Positions 1-7,345 of a stretch of 16,730 nucleotides of DNA are shown piece by piece. The position numbers and the translations under genes are program-made. Position 1 is the first letter of the stretch. Each line of letters starts with the position of its first letter. Below the pieces are notes generated by a model. That model was not told the origin of the DNA. It saw nothing but the letters and a program-made list of their open reading frames with translations, and did no database searches. Source of the stretch: Tepidimonas sp. UBA997. GTDB lineage: Bacteria; Pseudomonadota; Gammaproteobacteria; Burkholderiales; Burkholderiaceae_C. The stretch covers positions 1 to 16,730 of the forward strand of contig DBAZ01000068.1 in NCBI GenBank assembly GCA_002291945.1. The letters are read 5' to 3'.

Positions 1-1160
1 ACTTCAACCGCAAGCTCGGTGGCATCCTAGGCGGTCGGGGGGGGCGGGGCGGCGGGGGCGGCAATTCCAGTGGTGGCGGCGGTGGCATGCCGTCATTCAA
101 CCCCAACCCGAAAAGCACCAGCATCGGCGTTGGGCTGATCGCTGCGGTGGCTGCGTTCATTTGGCTCGGCACCGGCTTTTTCATCGTGCAGGAAGGTCAG
201 CAGGCCGTGGTCACCCAGTTCGGTCGTTACCACAGCACGGTCGGTGCCGGTTTCAACTTCCGCTTGCCCACCCCCATCCAGCGCCACGAAACGGTGTTTG
301 TGACCCAGATTCGCTCGGTCGATGTGGGCCGTGACAGTGTGATTCCTGCCACCGGCCTGCGCGACTCGGCCATGCTGACCAAAGACGAAAACATCGTCGA
401 AATCAAATTCACGGTGCAGTACCGCCTGAGCAACGCACGCGACTTCCTGTTCAACAGCCGTGACCCCGATGCCGCTGTGCTGCGTGCTGCCGAAACCGCC
501 GTTCGCGAGGTGGTCGGCGGCATGACCATGGACGCGGCGCTGGTCGATGAGCGGGATCAGATCGCGCCGCGTGTGCGCGTCCTGATGCAGAGCATTCTGG
601 ACCGCAGTGCCATCGGCATCGAGGTGGTGGGCATCAACCTGCAACAGGGTGGTGTGCGTCCGCCTGAACAGGTGCAGGCGGCGTTCGATGACGTGCTGAT
701 GGCGGGGCAAGAGCGTGAACGTGCCCGCAACGAGGCCCAAGCCTATGCCAACAACGTGATTCCGCGCGCCCGTGGTGCCGCCGCACGGCTGCGTGAAGAA
801 GCCGAAGGGTACCGCGCCCGTGTCGTCGCTTCTGCCCAGGGTGATGCCGAGCGCTTCCGTCTGGTGCAGGTCGAACACGCCCGTGCGCCGCAAGTCACCC
901 GCGAGCGTATGTACCTCGAAACCATGCAGGAGATCTACAGCAAAGTGACCAAGGTGTTTGTTGACAACCGCAACAACTCCAACCTGCTGTTCCTGCCACT
1001 CGACAAGCTCCTGCAGTCGGCGGGTGCCCAGACGCCTGCGGCCACCGCCGCCCCTGCGGCCAACCTGCCTGGCGGGCCGGCGGGAACCAGTCCGCCACCG
1101 GCGCTGCCCAACGACCCGCGGGCCCGGGACGATCGTTCACGCTCGCCTGATGTGCGCTAA
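1..1160 (+). CDS. hflK: HflK, SPFH/band 7 membrane protein (5' truncated by window edge)
   Basis: HflK partners HflC in a membrane complex facing the periplasm that surrounds and modulates the FtsH protease. The reading frame is open to the left edge: from base 3 it reads FNRKLGG followed by a Gly-rich linker, which is the usual HflK N-terminus. The ATG at 87 is therefore an internal methionine and the real start lies upstream of the window. A single membrane-spanning segment is encoded at about 123-188, followed by the SPFH domain (starting near QEGQQAVVTQFGRY), an Ala/Glu/Arg-rich helical stretch near 690-870, and a Pro/Ala/Gly-rich tail. The visible 385 residues compare with 419 in E. coli HflK, so roughly 35 or more residues are missing. 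hflC starts 20 bases downstream, indicating an operon. I am confident of the identity. Confidence 0.95.
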   Translation, partial: FNRKLGGILGGRGGRGGGGGNSSGGGGGMPSFNPNPKSTSIGVGLIAAVAAFIWLGTGFFIVQEGQQAVVTQFGRYHSTVGAGFNFRLPTPIQRHETVFVTQIRSVDVGRDSVIPATGLRDSAMLTKDENIVEIKFTVQYRLSNARDFLFNSRDPDAAVLRAAETAVREVVGGMTMDAALVDERDQIAPRVRVLMQSILDRSAIGIEVVGINLQQGGVRPPEQVQAAFDDVLMAGQERERARNEAQAYANNVIPRARGAAARLREEAEGYRARVVASAQGDAERFRLVQVEHARAPQVTRERMYLETMQEIYSKVTKVFVDNRNNSNLLFLPLDKLLQSAGAQTPAATAAPAANLPGGPAGTSPPPALPNDPRARDDRSRSPDVR

Positions 1161-1180
1161 TACCGGTAGGAACAATCAAC

Positions 1181-2071
1181 ATGAATAAGATTGGACTTGT
1201 TTTACTTGCTCTGGTGCTGACGCTCGCCGCTGGCAGCTCGATGCTGTTCGTGGTCAGCGAGCGCCAGTTTGGTGTGGTCTATCAGCTCGGTCAGATCCAG
1301 CATGTGGTGACCGAGCCCGGCCTCCACTTCAAAATGCCGCCGCCGTTTCAGAACGTGGTCTATCTCGACAAGCGCCTGCTGACGCTCGAAACCACCGACA
1401 CCGAACCCATGCTGACGGCCGAACGCCAGCGGGTGGTGATCGACTGGTTTGTGCGCTGGCGTATTTCCGACCCCTCGGCCTACATCCGCAACGTCGGTCT
1501 GGATGAGGGGGCCGGGGCGATGTTGATGAACCGCGTGGTGCGCAACGCCTTTCAGGAAGAAGTCAACAAACGCACCGTGCGCGAACTGCTGTCCACCCGG
1601 CGTGAGGAACTGATGGCCGATGTGCAGCGCCAGGTGCTGCAGGCGGTGCGCGGCGCCGAGCGGCCTTGGGGCATCGATGTGGCCGACGTGCGGATCACCC
1701 GGATCGACTTCGCTGAAACCATCACCCGTTCCGTGTTCCAGCGCATGGAGGCCGAGCGCTTGCGGGTTGCCAACGAATTGCGTGCCACCGGTTTTGCCGA
1801 TGGCGAGGCGATCCGGGCCGATGCCGACCGCCAGCGTGAGGTGATTCTGGCCGAAGCCTTCCGGGAGGCGCAGAAGATCAAAGGTCAGGCCGATGCCGAA
1901 GCGTCGCGGATTTACAGCGAGGTGTTTGGCCGCGATCCCGCCTTTGCCCAGTTCTGGCGCAGCCTGGAGGCCTACCGGGCCAGCTTCAACAGCAAGAGCG
2001 ACATTATGGTGCTTGATCCATCCTCCGAGTTCTTCAAAGGCATGCGCGGCAGTGCGCCGGCCAGCCGCTGA
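1181..2071 (+). CDS. hflC: HflC, SPFH/band 7 membrane protein
   Basis: HflC is the second subunit of the HflKC complex that controls FtsH activity at the inner membrane. The protein has 296 residues, shorter than E. coli HflC (334). It begins with an uncleaved signal-anchor (about residues 4-25), followed by the SPFH domain with the typical SERQFGVVYQLGQI entry and a charged helical region rich in Ala, Glu and Arg (about 185-245) with the family pattern of ADADRQREVILAEA. The ATG at 1181 is preceded by AGGAA at 1168-1172, a good ribosome binding site. It follows hflK by 20 bases and is closed by an intrinsic terminator at 2091-2114, so hflKC transcription probably ends here. The small DUF2065 gene often found after hflC in relatives is not seen. 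Confidence 0.95.
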   Translation: MNKIGLVLLALVLTLAAGSSMLFVVSERQFGVVYQLGQIQHVVTEPGLHFKMPPPFQNVVYLDKRLLTLETTDTEPMLTAERQRVVIDWFVRWRISDPSAYIRNVGLDEGAGAMLMNRVVRNAFQEEVNKRTVRELLSTRREELMADVQRQVLQAVRGAERPWGIDVADVRITRIDFAETITRSVFQRMEAERLRVANELRATGFADGEAIRADADRQREVILAEAFREAQKIKGQADAEASRIYSEVFGRDPAFAQFWRSLEAYRASFNSKSDIMVLDPSSEFFKGMRGSAPASR

Positions 2072-2090
2072 CAGACTCGCGCACCCGAGC

Positions 2091-2114
2091 GACCCGCCTG
2101 CTGGCGGGTCTTTT
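2091..2114 (+). terminator. Intrinsic terminator of hflKC
   Basis: A perfect 8-bp stem, GACCCGCC (2091-2098) with GGCGGGTC (2103-2110), closes a 4-base loop (TGCT) and is followed directly by TTTT. It lies 20 bases after the hflC stop codon. The leftward strand lacks a matching T-run, so it probably serves hflC only. Confidence 0.85.
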
Positions 2115-2163
2115 CCTAAACAGATGACCCCATGACAACGCGCTTCACCATAGAAGTCAAGCG

Positions 2164-2670
2164 TTACGGCGCGATGCCAGCTGCGAACTGCTGCAAACGC
2201 TGCCCCTCGGCGCGGGCCTCGGCCAGCAACTGGCTCCAGTCGTCCGGCGGATGGCCGCTTTCCAGCATCTTGCGAAATACCCGGTAGGCGTCGTCGCTGC
2301 TCTCATGGGTGCGCTTGGTATCCTCGTCGTTGACCCAAGCAAACACGATCACCTTGCTGGGGGCGTGGTAGCGGAAAAATAGCCGATATTGCTGGAAGAA
2401 CTTGGCCCGAAACCAATGCTTGTGGTCGTCGCCGAGGGTACTGCCTTGGCGGTATTCTGGCCGTGTGGGGTCTTGCGGGATGACATCGAACGCCAGCTTG
2501 GTAATCGCTGCCAGTCGCTTGCTGGCGTTCTTCTTCACGTACCCGTCCGGGTCTTTCTGCTTGAATGCCTCGACCTGCTGCGCCAGCGCCTCAATCTGTG
2601 CGAGGAACAGCGGGTGGGCAAAAACCGTCCAGCCGTGAATGACCAAGGGCGCGGGTTTGCTGTTGCTCAT
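2164..2670 (-). CDS. yhaV: YhaV-family toxin of type II toxin-antitoxin module
   Basis: YhaV is a ribonuclease toxin of the RelE superfamily that is held inactive by PrlF. The 168-residue protein matches the E. coli YhaV layout: HGWTVFAHP near residues 12-20, KDPDGY near 39-44, the core YRLFFRY (95-101), WVNDEDT (112-118) and the C-terminal signature with KMLESGHPPDDW (134-145). E. coli YhaV is 154 residues, so this one is slightly longer and appears complete. Its ATG (2668-2670) overlaps the TGA of the upstream antitoxin gene in the ATGA at 2667-2670, which implies translational coupling. The gene runs toward hflC and has no obvious terminator of its own. I see no damage, so the toxin is predicted to be functional. 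Confidence 0.92.
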   Translation of the reverse strand: MSNSKPAPLVIHGWTVFAHPLFLAQIEALAQQVEAFKQKDPDGYVKKNASKRLAAITKLAFDVIPQDPTRPEYRQGSTLGDDHKHWFRAKFFQQYRLFFRYHAPSKVIVFAWVNDEDTKRTHESSDDAYRVFRKMLESGHPPDDWSQLLAEARAEGQRLQQFAAGIAP

Positions 2671-2996
2671 TCATCGTCTGCCGACAGGGCGGTATCAAGA
2701 TCGACCTCGATGCCACCGGCCAGCGACTGGAGCCGTTGAACTAGGCCAGCATCCACGGCCTGCAGGCGCTCGGGATGGCTGGCCATGTCGCGGGCCAGGA
2801 AGCCCAGGAACTGGCCGAGCACCGGGTCGTCTTCCTCAGCGGACGCGGCCCGTGTCAGCACCACCTCGCCGCCGGGGCGGATGGTGTAGTGGATCTTGTC
2901 GCGCTTGCCGAGCCGCAGGGCACGACGCACGGTTTCCGGCACCGTGGTCTGGTAGCGGTCGGTCAACGTGGATTCGACGTCGAGGGTGGCAGGCAT
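2667..2996 (-). CDS. prlF: PrlF-family antitoxin (AbrB-like fold)
   Basis: PrlF (SohA) neutralises YhaV and represses its own operon through an N-terminal swapped-hairpin AbrB-type DNA-binding domain. This 109-residue protein (E. coli PrlF is 111) shows that domain at about residues 8-48, including TDRYQTTVPETVRRAL and IHYTIRPGGEVVL, followed by a helical toxin-binding half (DDPVLGQFLGFLARD) and an acidic C-terminus ending DDE as in E. coli. The start at 2996 is supported by GGAGAG (reverse strand, 3001-3006) a few bases upstream. It precedes the toxin gene and overlaps it by 4 bases. The promoter just upstream carries two palindromes likely to be its operators. Confidence 0.9.
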   Translation of the reverse strand: MPATLDVESTLTDRYQTTVPETVRRALRLGKRDKIHYTIRPGGEVVLTRAASAEEDDPVLGQFLGFLARDMASHPERLQAVDAGLVQRLQSLAGGIEVDLDTALSADDE

Positions 2997-3025
2997 GGCG
3001 CTCTCCGGTCAAAGGGGTCGATACC

Positions 3026-3041
3026 TTGCATGGTAATGCAA
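3026..3041. promoter_or_regulatory. Palindrome over the prlF -10 element (candidate operator 1)
   Basis: TTGCAT (3026-3031) and ATGCAA (3036-3041) form an inverted repeat with a 4-base centre. It covers the -10 hexamer of the prlF promoter, a suitable place for autorepression by PrlF or the PrlF-YhaV complex. The binding protein is inferred, not shown. Confidence 0.55.
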
Positions 3042-3058
3042 CAGCCTTGTCATGTCAA
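3030..3058 (-). promoter_or_regulatory. Sigma70-type promoter of prlF-yhaV
   Basis: On the reverse strand a perfect -35 TTGACA (3053-3058) is separated by exactly 17 bases from TACCAT (3030-3035), which matches 4 of 6 bases of the -10 consensus. Transcription would start near 3023, about 27 bases before the prlF ATG. Confidence 0.7.
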
Positions 3059-3071
3059 TGCAAGTGCATTG
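3056..3071. promoter_or_regulatory. Palindrome at the prlF -35 element (candidate operator 2)
   Basis: CAATGCA (3056-3062) and TGCATTG (3065-3071) form a 7-bp inverted repeat with a 2-base centre. It overlaps the upstream half of the -35 TTGACA. It shares the TGCA/ATGCA core with the palindrome at 3026-3041, and the two centres are exactly 30 bp apart, so both could be bound on one face of the helix. Confidence 0.55.
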
Positions 3072-3414
3072 CCTGTGATTATCCGAGATTGTTGCGATCC
3101 TGACCGGGGTTTCGGAGAATGACTGGCCACCAGTTGTCGTCTCGAACGCCCCGAGTCGGGCCGTCCAGCCAATCTGACTCTCCTAGCCATTCCTCGCGCC
3201 GACCTCGCTCCCTGAAACTGGCCCGAAGTCCGCAAAGGCCGCAACGCAGGCCCATACAAATCAGAGGGTTACGCACGGCAGAAGCAAGCGGTTGGATTGC
3301 GGCATTGGGTGGCGAAGGAAACGCGGCGGTTGCGTTTTGTCGGTAGTTGTCGAGATGGACCGGCAAACTGGAACATCGAGAGGATGCACCAAGATGGCTG
3401 ACGGCAGAGATCAC
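3072..3414. other. Intergenic stretch without a convincing gene
   Basis: About 340 bases between the toxin-antitoxin operator region and the hisZ promoter. Open frames exist on both strands, but none has a ribosome binding site, a recognisable motif or a protein-like composition. The only structure I note is a 17-base sequence at 3077-3093 (reverse strand) that recurs at the rlmB start. The stretch may be residue left from acquisition of the toxin-antitoxin module. Confidence 0.5.
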
Positions 3415-3444
3415 TTGTCAGGGCTGGCGGGTCGCTTTTTTAAT
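3415..3444 (+). promoter_or_regulatory. Candidate promoter of the hisZ-purA operon
   Basis: TTGTCA (3415-3420, 5 of 6 to consensus) and TTTAAT (3439-3444, 5 of 6) are 18 bases apart. Transcription would start near 3451, leaving a leader of about 32 bases before the hisZ ATG. A second hexamer, TAAAAT, lies at 3450-3455 but lacks a fitting -35. Confidence 0.5.
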
Positions 3445-3482
3445 CCCGGTAAAATCCCAGTTTTAACAGCACAGCCATTTCC

Positions 3483-4649
3483 ATGTCTGCTTGGGTCTTG
3501 CCGGATCAGTTTGCCGATGTTCTGCCTTCCGAGGCCCGGCATATCGAGGACTTGCGCCGTGCGTTGCTCGACACCGCCCGTCTGCATGGCTACGAATTGG
3601 TGATTGCGCCGCTGCTGGAGCACCTCGATTCGCTGCTGACAGGCACCGGCGAAGCGCTCGATCTGCAAACCTTCAAACTCGTCGATCAACTCTCGGGGCG
3701 TTCGCTGGGCTTGCGAGCCGACACCACGCCGCAGGTGGCCCGCATCGACGCCCATCTGCTCAATCGTGCGGGCGTGACCCGGCTGTGCTACTGCGGGCCG
3801 GCAGCACGCACCCGCATCGACCGCCCGCACGGCACCCGCGAGCCCTTGCAGCTCGGCGCCGAGCTGTACGGCCATGCAGGCCTGGAAGCCGACCTCGAAA
3901 TCATCGAGCTGGCCACCGCCTCGCTGCGGGCGGCAGGCGTTGCCCATGTGGCGCTGGATTTGGGCGATGTCCGGCTGGTCGATGCCTTGCTGGCCGACTC
4001 CGAGCTAGAGCCTGCTCGGGTGGCGCGGCTGCATGCCGCCTTGGCGGCGAAAGATGTGGCCACGCTCAAGCAAGAGAGCCGGTCCCTTGGCGAGCCGGTG
4101 CGCGAAGGCCTGCTGGCCCTGACCCGCCTGTACGGCGATGCCGCTGTGCTCGATGAAGCCCTTCGGGTCTTGCCGGTTTCGCCGGGCCTAGCCAAAGCGG
4201 TGGCGGATTTGCGCTGGCTGGCGCAGCACCTGAGCGAAGTCTCGGTGTCCTTCGACTTGGCCGATCTGCGCGGCTATGCCTATTACACCGGGATGCGTTT
4301 TTCCCTTTTTGGTGCGGCCACCCCGGCGCAGACCCCGGTCGAGCTGGTGCGCGGCGGGCGCTACGACGAGGTGGGCGCGGTGTTCGGGCGTCGGCGACCG
4401 GCAGCCGGCTTCAGCCTGGACCTCAAAGAGCTGGTGGCGATCGTGCCGCAACCGGCCTTGCAGCGTGCCATCCGGGCACCTTGGGGCAGTGCCCCGGCCT
4501 TGCGGGCCGCCATTGCCGACTTGCGGGCGCAGGGGCAAACCGTGCTCTGCGTCCTGCCAGGCCATGAGCACGAGGTGGACGAATTCGACTGTGACCGCGA
4601 GCTCACGGAGTGCGCGGGTCGCTGGGTGTTGCAGCCACGGGCTGCCTGA
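3483..4649 (+). CDS. hisZ: HisZ, ATP phosphoribosyltransferase regulatory subunit
   Basis: HisZ is a catalytically inactive paralogue of histidyl-tRNA synthetase that binds the short-form HisG and makes ATP phosphoribosyltransferase, the first enzyme of histidine synthesis, active and feedback-regulated. The 388-residue protein has the class II synthetase-like fold without the anticodon-binding domain. The tract LGLRADTTPQVARI (75-88) and QLGAELYG (123-130) are typical, as are the later segments LRGYAYYTGMRF and RGGRYDEVG followed by GFSLDLKEL. The start MSAWVLPDQFADVLPSEA agrees with relatives; there is no strong Shine-Dalgarno before it. It opens an operon with purA (21-base gap), a common arrangement in Burkholderiales where hisZ lies away from the his operon. 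Confidence 0.95.
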   Translation: MSAWVLPDQFADVLPSEARHIEDLRRALLDTARLHGYELVIAPLLEHLDSLLTGTGEALDLQTFKLVDQLSGRSLGLRADTTPQVARIDAHLLNRAGVTRLCYCGPAARTRIDRPHGTREPLQLGAELYGHAGLEADLEIIELATASLRAAGVAHVALDLGDVRLVDALLADSELEPARVARLHAALAAKDVATLKQESRSLGEPVREGLLALTRLYGDAAVLDEALRVLPVSPGLAKAVADLRWLAQHLSEVSVSFDLADLRGYAYYTGMRFSLFGAATPAQTPVELVRGGRYDEVGAVFGRRRPAAGFSLDLKELVAIVPQPALQRAIRAPWGSAPALRAAIADLRAQGQTVLCVLPGHEHEVDEFDCDRELTECAGRWVLQPRAA

Positions 4650-4670
4650 AGCATAGCTGGAAATCAAGAC

Positions 4671-6077
4671 ATGAGTGATTGCAATTTCAAGGCCCGGCCT
4701 GGGCGCAACGTGGTCGTCGTGGGCACCCAGTGGGGCGACGAAGGCAAAGGCAAGCTGGTGGACTGGCTGACCGAAACCGCGCGCGGCGTGGTGCGCTTTC
4801 AGGGCGGCCACAATGCCGGGCATACGCTGGTCATCGATGGCGTGAAAACGGCGTTGCACCTCATTCCCAGCGGCATCATGCGTCCGGGCGTCAAGTGTTA
4901 CATCGGCAACGGCGTGGTGCTGGCACCCGGCAAGCTGCTCGAAGAAATCGTCGGGCTGGAATCTGCGGGCGTCGAGGTGCGGTCGCGCTTGCGGGTCAGC
5001 GAAGGCTGCCCTTTGATCCTGCCGTTTCACGCGGCGCTGGACGTGGCGCGTGAAGTGGCCAAGGAAAAAGCCGGTACGGCCAAGATCGGTACCACCGGGC
5101 GCGGCATCGGCCCGGCCTATGAAGACAAAGTGGCCCGTCGCGCCTTGCGCGTGCAAGACCTCAAGCACCCGGATCGGCTTGCCGCCAAGCTCACCGAATT
5201 GGTCGATTACTACAACCAGCAGTTGGCTTTGCTGGGCGCGGCGCACGTGGATTGGGCTGCCTGCGCGTGGTTGAAAAATCAACCGCTGTCGGCCTTCATC
5301 GTCAACGGCAAGGTGCAGGCGCAAGCGGTCAAGGCGCAGGTGTTGCAGCAAGCCGCTTTGCTCAAACCCATGATGGCCGATGTGTCACGCGAGCTCAACG
5401 AAGCACACCAAGCCGGGGTCAACCTGCTGTTCGAAGGCGCACAGGGCACCTTGCTCGACATCGATCACGGCACCTACCCGTTCGTTACCTCCAGCAACTG
5501 CGTGGCGGGCAATGCCGCCGCTGGTGCCGGGGTCGGGCCACAGATGCTGCACTATGTGCTGGGCATCACCAAGGCCTACTGCACCCGCGTGGGCGGTGGG
5601 CCGTTCCCGACCGAACTGGACTGGCAAACCGAAGGCACGCCCGGCTGGCACATGGCCACCGTGGGTGCCGAGAAAGGCACCACCACGGGTCGGGCGCGCC
5701 GCTGCGGCTGGTTCGACGCCGCCTTGCTCAAGCGCTCGGCCCAAGTCAATGGCCTCAGCGGGCTGTGCATCACCAAGCTCGACGTGCTCGACGGCTTGTC
5801 TGAACTGCAGCTCTGCGTAGGCTACCGCTTGGACGGTGACATCATCGACATCCTCCCCTTGGGGGCGGACGACATCGCGCACTGCGAGCCGATCTACGAA
5901 ACGCTGCCGGGCTGGTCGGACTCCTCGGCGGGCGTGACCCGCTACGAGGACCTGCCGCTGAATGCGCAGAACTACCTCAGCCGCATCGAGGCGGTGACGG
6001 GCGTGCCCATACACGTCGTTTCCACCAGCCCCGACCGCGACCACACCATCCTGTTGCACCACCCCTACGCGGCCTGA
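4671..6077 (+). CDS. purA: Adenylosuccinate synthetase
   Basis: PurA joins aspartate to IMP using GTP to give adenylosuccinate, the first committed step to AMP. The P-loop-like GDEGKGK motif is at residues 22-28 with the catalytic Asp at 23, and GGHNAGHT carries the catalytic His at 51 (E. coli Asp13 and His41). GTTGRGIGPAYEDK (IMP binding), the GTTTGRARRCGW segment and the C-terminal STSPDRDHTI are all present. The length of 468 exceeds E. coli PurA (432); the extra residues are a roughly 10-residue N-terminal extension and an insertion near residues 180-225 (LLGAAHVDWAACAW and following). It lies 21 bases after hisZ and 19 bases before the phosphoribosyltransferase, so the three genes are probably cotranscribed. 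Confidence 0.97.
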   Translation: MSDCNFKARPGRNVVVVGTQWGDEGKGKLVDWLTETARGVVRFQGGHNAGHTLVIDGVKTALHLIPSGIMRPGVKCYIGNGVVLAPGKLLEEIVGLESAGVEVRSRLRVSEGCPLILPFHAALDVAREVAKEKAGTAKIGTTGRGIGPAYEDKVARRALRVQDLKHPDRLAAKLTELVDYYNQQLALLGAAHVDWAACAWLKNQPLSAFIVNGKVQAQAVKAQVLQQAALLKPMMADVSRELNEAHQAGVNLLFEGAQGTLLDIDHGTYPFVTSSNCVAGNAAAGAGVGPQMLHYVLGITKAYCTRVGGGPFPTELDWQTEGTPGWHMATVGAEKGTTTGRARRCGWFDAALLKRSAQVNGLSGLCITKLDVLDGLSELQLCVGYRLDGDIIDILPLGADDIAHCEPIYETLPGWSDSSAGVTRYEDLPLNAQNYLSRIEAVTGVPIHVVSTSPDRDHTILLHHPYAA

Positions 6078-6096
6078 TTTGGCCCGGAGAACCCTG

Positions 6097-6621
6097 ATGC
6101 TCACCGAAGACGGCAAACACCTCTACGTGTCTCATGACGAGTACCACAAGCTGATCGAAAAACTCGCCATTCAGGTGCACCAATCGGGCTGGGAGTTCGA
6201 CACCATCCTCTGTCTGGCGCGTGGCGGCATGCGCCCCGGTGACATCCTGAGCCGGATTTTCGACAAACCGCTGGCCATCATGTCCACCAGCTCGTACCGG
6301 GCCGAAGCTGGCACGGTGCAGGGCAAGCTCGACATCGCGCGTTACATCACCACCCCCAAGGGCGAGATCGCGGGCAAGGTGTTGCTGGTCGATGACTTGG
6401 CCGATTCGGGGCACACCTTGCGTGCCGTGATCGACTTGCTGAAAAACAACTACGCCCCGATCACCGAACTGCGCAGTGCCGTGATCTGGGCCAAAAGCGC
6501 ATCGGTATTCACGCCCGATTATTCGGTCGAGTTTCTGCCGACCAACCCCTGGATCCATCAGCCGTTCGAGAGTTACGACAAGCTGCGGCCCGAGCAATTG
6601 CTGGCCAAGTGGAAGGTCTGA
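6097..6621 (+). CDS. Purine-type phosphoribosyltransferase
   Basis: A 174-residue type I phosphoribosyltransferase. The PRPP-binding loop VLLVDDLADSGHT is at residues 95-107, and the upstream segment LARGGMRPGDIL (40-51) resembles xanthine/guanine phosphoribosyltransferases (Gpt-like). It would transfer phosphoribose from PRPP to a purine base in salvage; the exact base cannot be read from sequence. Coupling to purA supports a purine role. The start is chosen at ATG 6097 because GGAGA (6086-6090) lies 6 bases upstream; an in-frame TTG at 6079 would add six residues across that site and is unlikely. The product ends with ELRSAVIWAKSAS and a short tail and looks complete. Confidence 0.88.
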   Translation: MLTEDGKHLYVSHDEYHKLIEKLAIQVHQSGWEFDTILCLARGGMRPGDILSRIFDKPLAIMSTSSYRAEAGTVQGKLDIARYITTPKGEIAGKVLLVDDLADSGHTLRAVIDLLKNNYAPITELRSAVIWAKSASVFTPDYSVEFLPTNPWIHQPFESYDKLRPEQLLAKWKV

Positions 6622-6646
6622 CGCCAGCAGCGTTTGTTTCTAGGTG

Positions 6647-6662
6647 TTGGCAGGGGTGCCAA
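6647..6662. repeat. Short inverted repeat upstream of the methyltransferase gene
   Basis: TTGGCA (6647-6652) and TGCCAA (6657-6662) flank a GGGG centre. There is no T-run after it, so it is a poor terminator. It lies 54 bases before the methyltransferase ATG and could be an operator or chance. Confidence 0.3.
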
Positions 6663-6715
6663 GATCGATGGCGGTCGTCAGGCTGCATGTCAGGTGAAGC
6701 AGGCAAAATGCATGT

Positions 6716-7336
6716 ATGAGCCGATTTACTTCTGTCGAGATGTGTGCCGGGGCTGGTGGCCAAGGGCTGGGGCTCGAAATGGCGGGATTCGATCATGCTG
6801 CTTTGGTTGAAATCGAGCCGCCTGCTTGCTCCACTTTGCGCCTGAACAGGCCCGCGTGGAATGTGATTGAAGGCGATTTGCGTGCTTTTTCGGGCACTCC
6901 CTACAAGGGCGTGGACTTGCTGGCAGGTGGGGTGCCATGCCCCCCGTTTTCAAAAGCTGGCAAGCAGTTGGGAGCGGATGACGAGCGTGATCTTTTTCCA
7001 GAAGCCATCCGCTTGGCCGATGAAATCCGGCCGCAGGCGGTGATGCTGGAAAACGTGCGAGGCCTTCTCGATGCTGTTTTCGACGACTATCGCAACAAAG
7101 TGCAAAAGCAGCTCATCAAGTTGGGCTACTCACCGGGTTGGCGTCTGTTGAACGCATCCGACTTCGGCGTTTCGCAGTTGCGACCTCGGGTGGTTTTTGT
7201 TAGCATCCGCAAAGACCTTGCGGCCGGGTTCTCTTGGCCAGAAGCACTCCCAAATCAGCCCCCTAGCGTGGGTGAATTGCTGCATGATCTGATGCAATCA
7301 AACCGATGGCGTGGCGCTGATCGTTGGCGCGAGTAG
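6716..7336 (+). CDS. C5 cytosine DNA methyltransferase, N-terminal part (gene interrupted by in-frame TAG)
   Basis: This 206-residue product holds the catalytic half of a DNA (cytosine-5) methyltransferase, which would transfer methyl from S-adenosylmethionine to C in a specific site. Visible motifs: I, MCAGAGGQGLGLEMAG (9-24); IV, PCPPFS (74-79) with nucleophile Cys75; VI, ENV (112-114); VIII, QLRPR (154-158). It stops at TAG 7334-7336, just before the target-recognition region; motifs IX and X continue in the same frame from 7337 to 7672. Without the stop the protein would be about 318 residues, a normal size. Either the gene is broken by one nonsense change, the base call is wrong, or the enzyme works as two chains. 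No strong ribosome binding site precedes ATG 6716. Base composition looks less GC-rich than in neighbouring genes, suggesting transfer. Confidence 0.85.
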   Translation: MSRFTSVEMCAGAGGQGLGLEMAGFDHAALVEIEPPACSTLRLNRPAWNVIEGDLRAFSGTPYKGVDLLAGGVPCPPFSKAGKQLGADDERDLFPEAIRLADEIRPQAVMLENVRGLLDAVFDDYRNKVQKQLIKLGYSPGWRLLNASDFGVSQLRPRVVFVSIRKDLAAGFSWPEALPNQPPSVGELLHDLMQSNRWRGADRWRE

Positions 7337-7345
7337 GCAAGTGGC

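Noticed and set aside
87..89. ATG 87 as the hflK start
   Set aside because: The frame is open to the window edge and upstream codons encode the family-typical FNRKLGG and Gly-rich N-terminus.
3079..3414. Leftward 111-codon frame between prlF and hisZ
   Set aside because: There is no ribosome binding site or recognisable motif, and it overlaps the promoter region; its composition is not convincingly protein-like.
3436..3441. The T-run at 3436-3441 as an intrinsic terminator
   Set aside because: No paired GC stem precedes it; it fits better as part of the hisZ promoter -10 region.
4188..5351. Long leftward open frame antisense to hisZ and purA
   Set aside because: It is opposite two well-supported genes, has a His/Gln/Arg-rich composition typical of antisense frames in GC-rich DNA, and shows no motif. 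The same applies to the leftward frames at 7763-8932 and 15234-16649.
6079..6096. TTG 6079 as the phosphoribosyltransferase start
   Set aside because: It would place the ribosome binding site GGAGA inside the gene; ATG 6097 is ideally spaced from that site.
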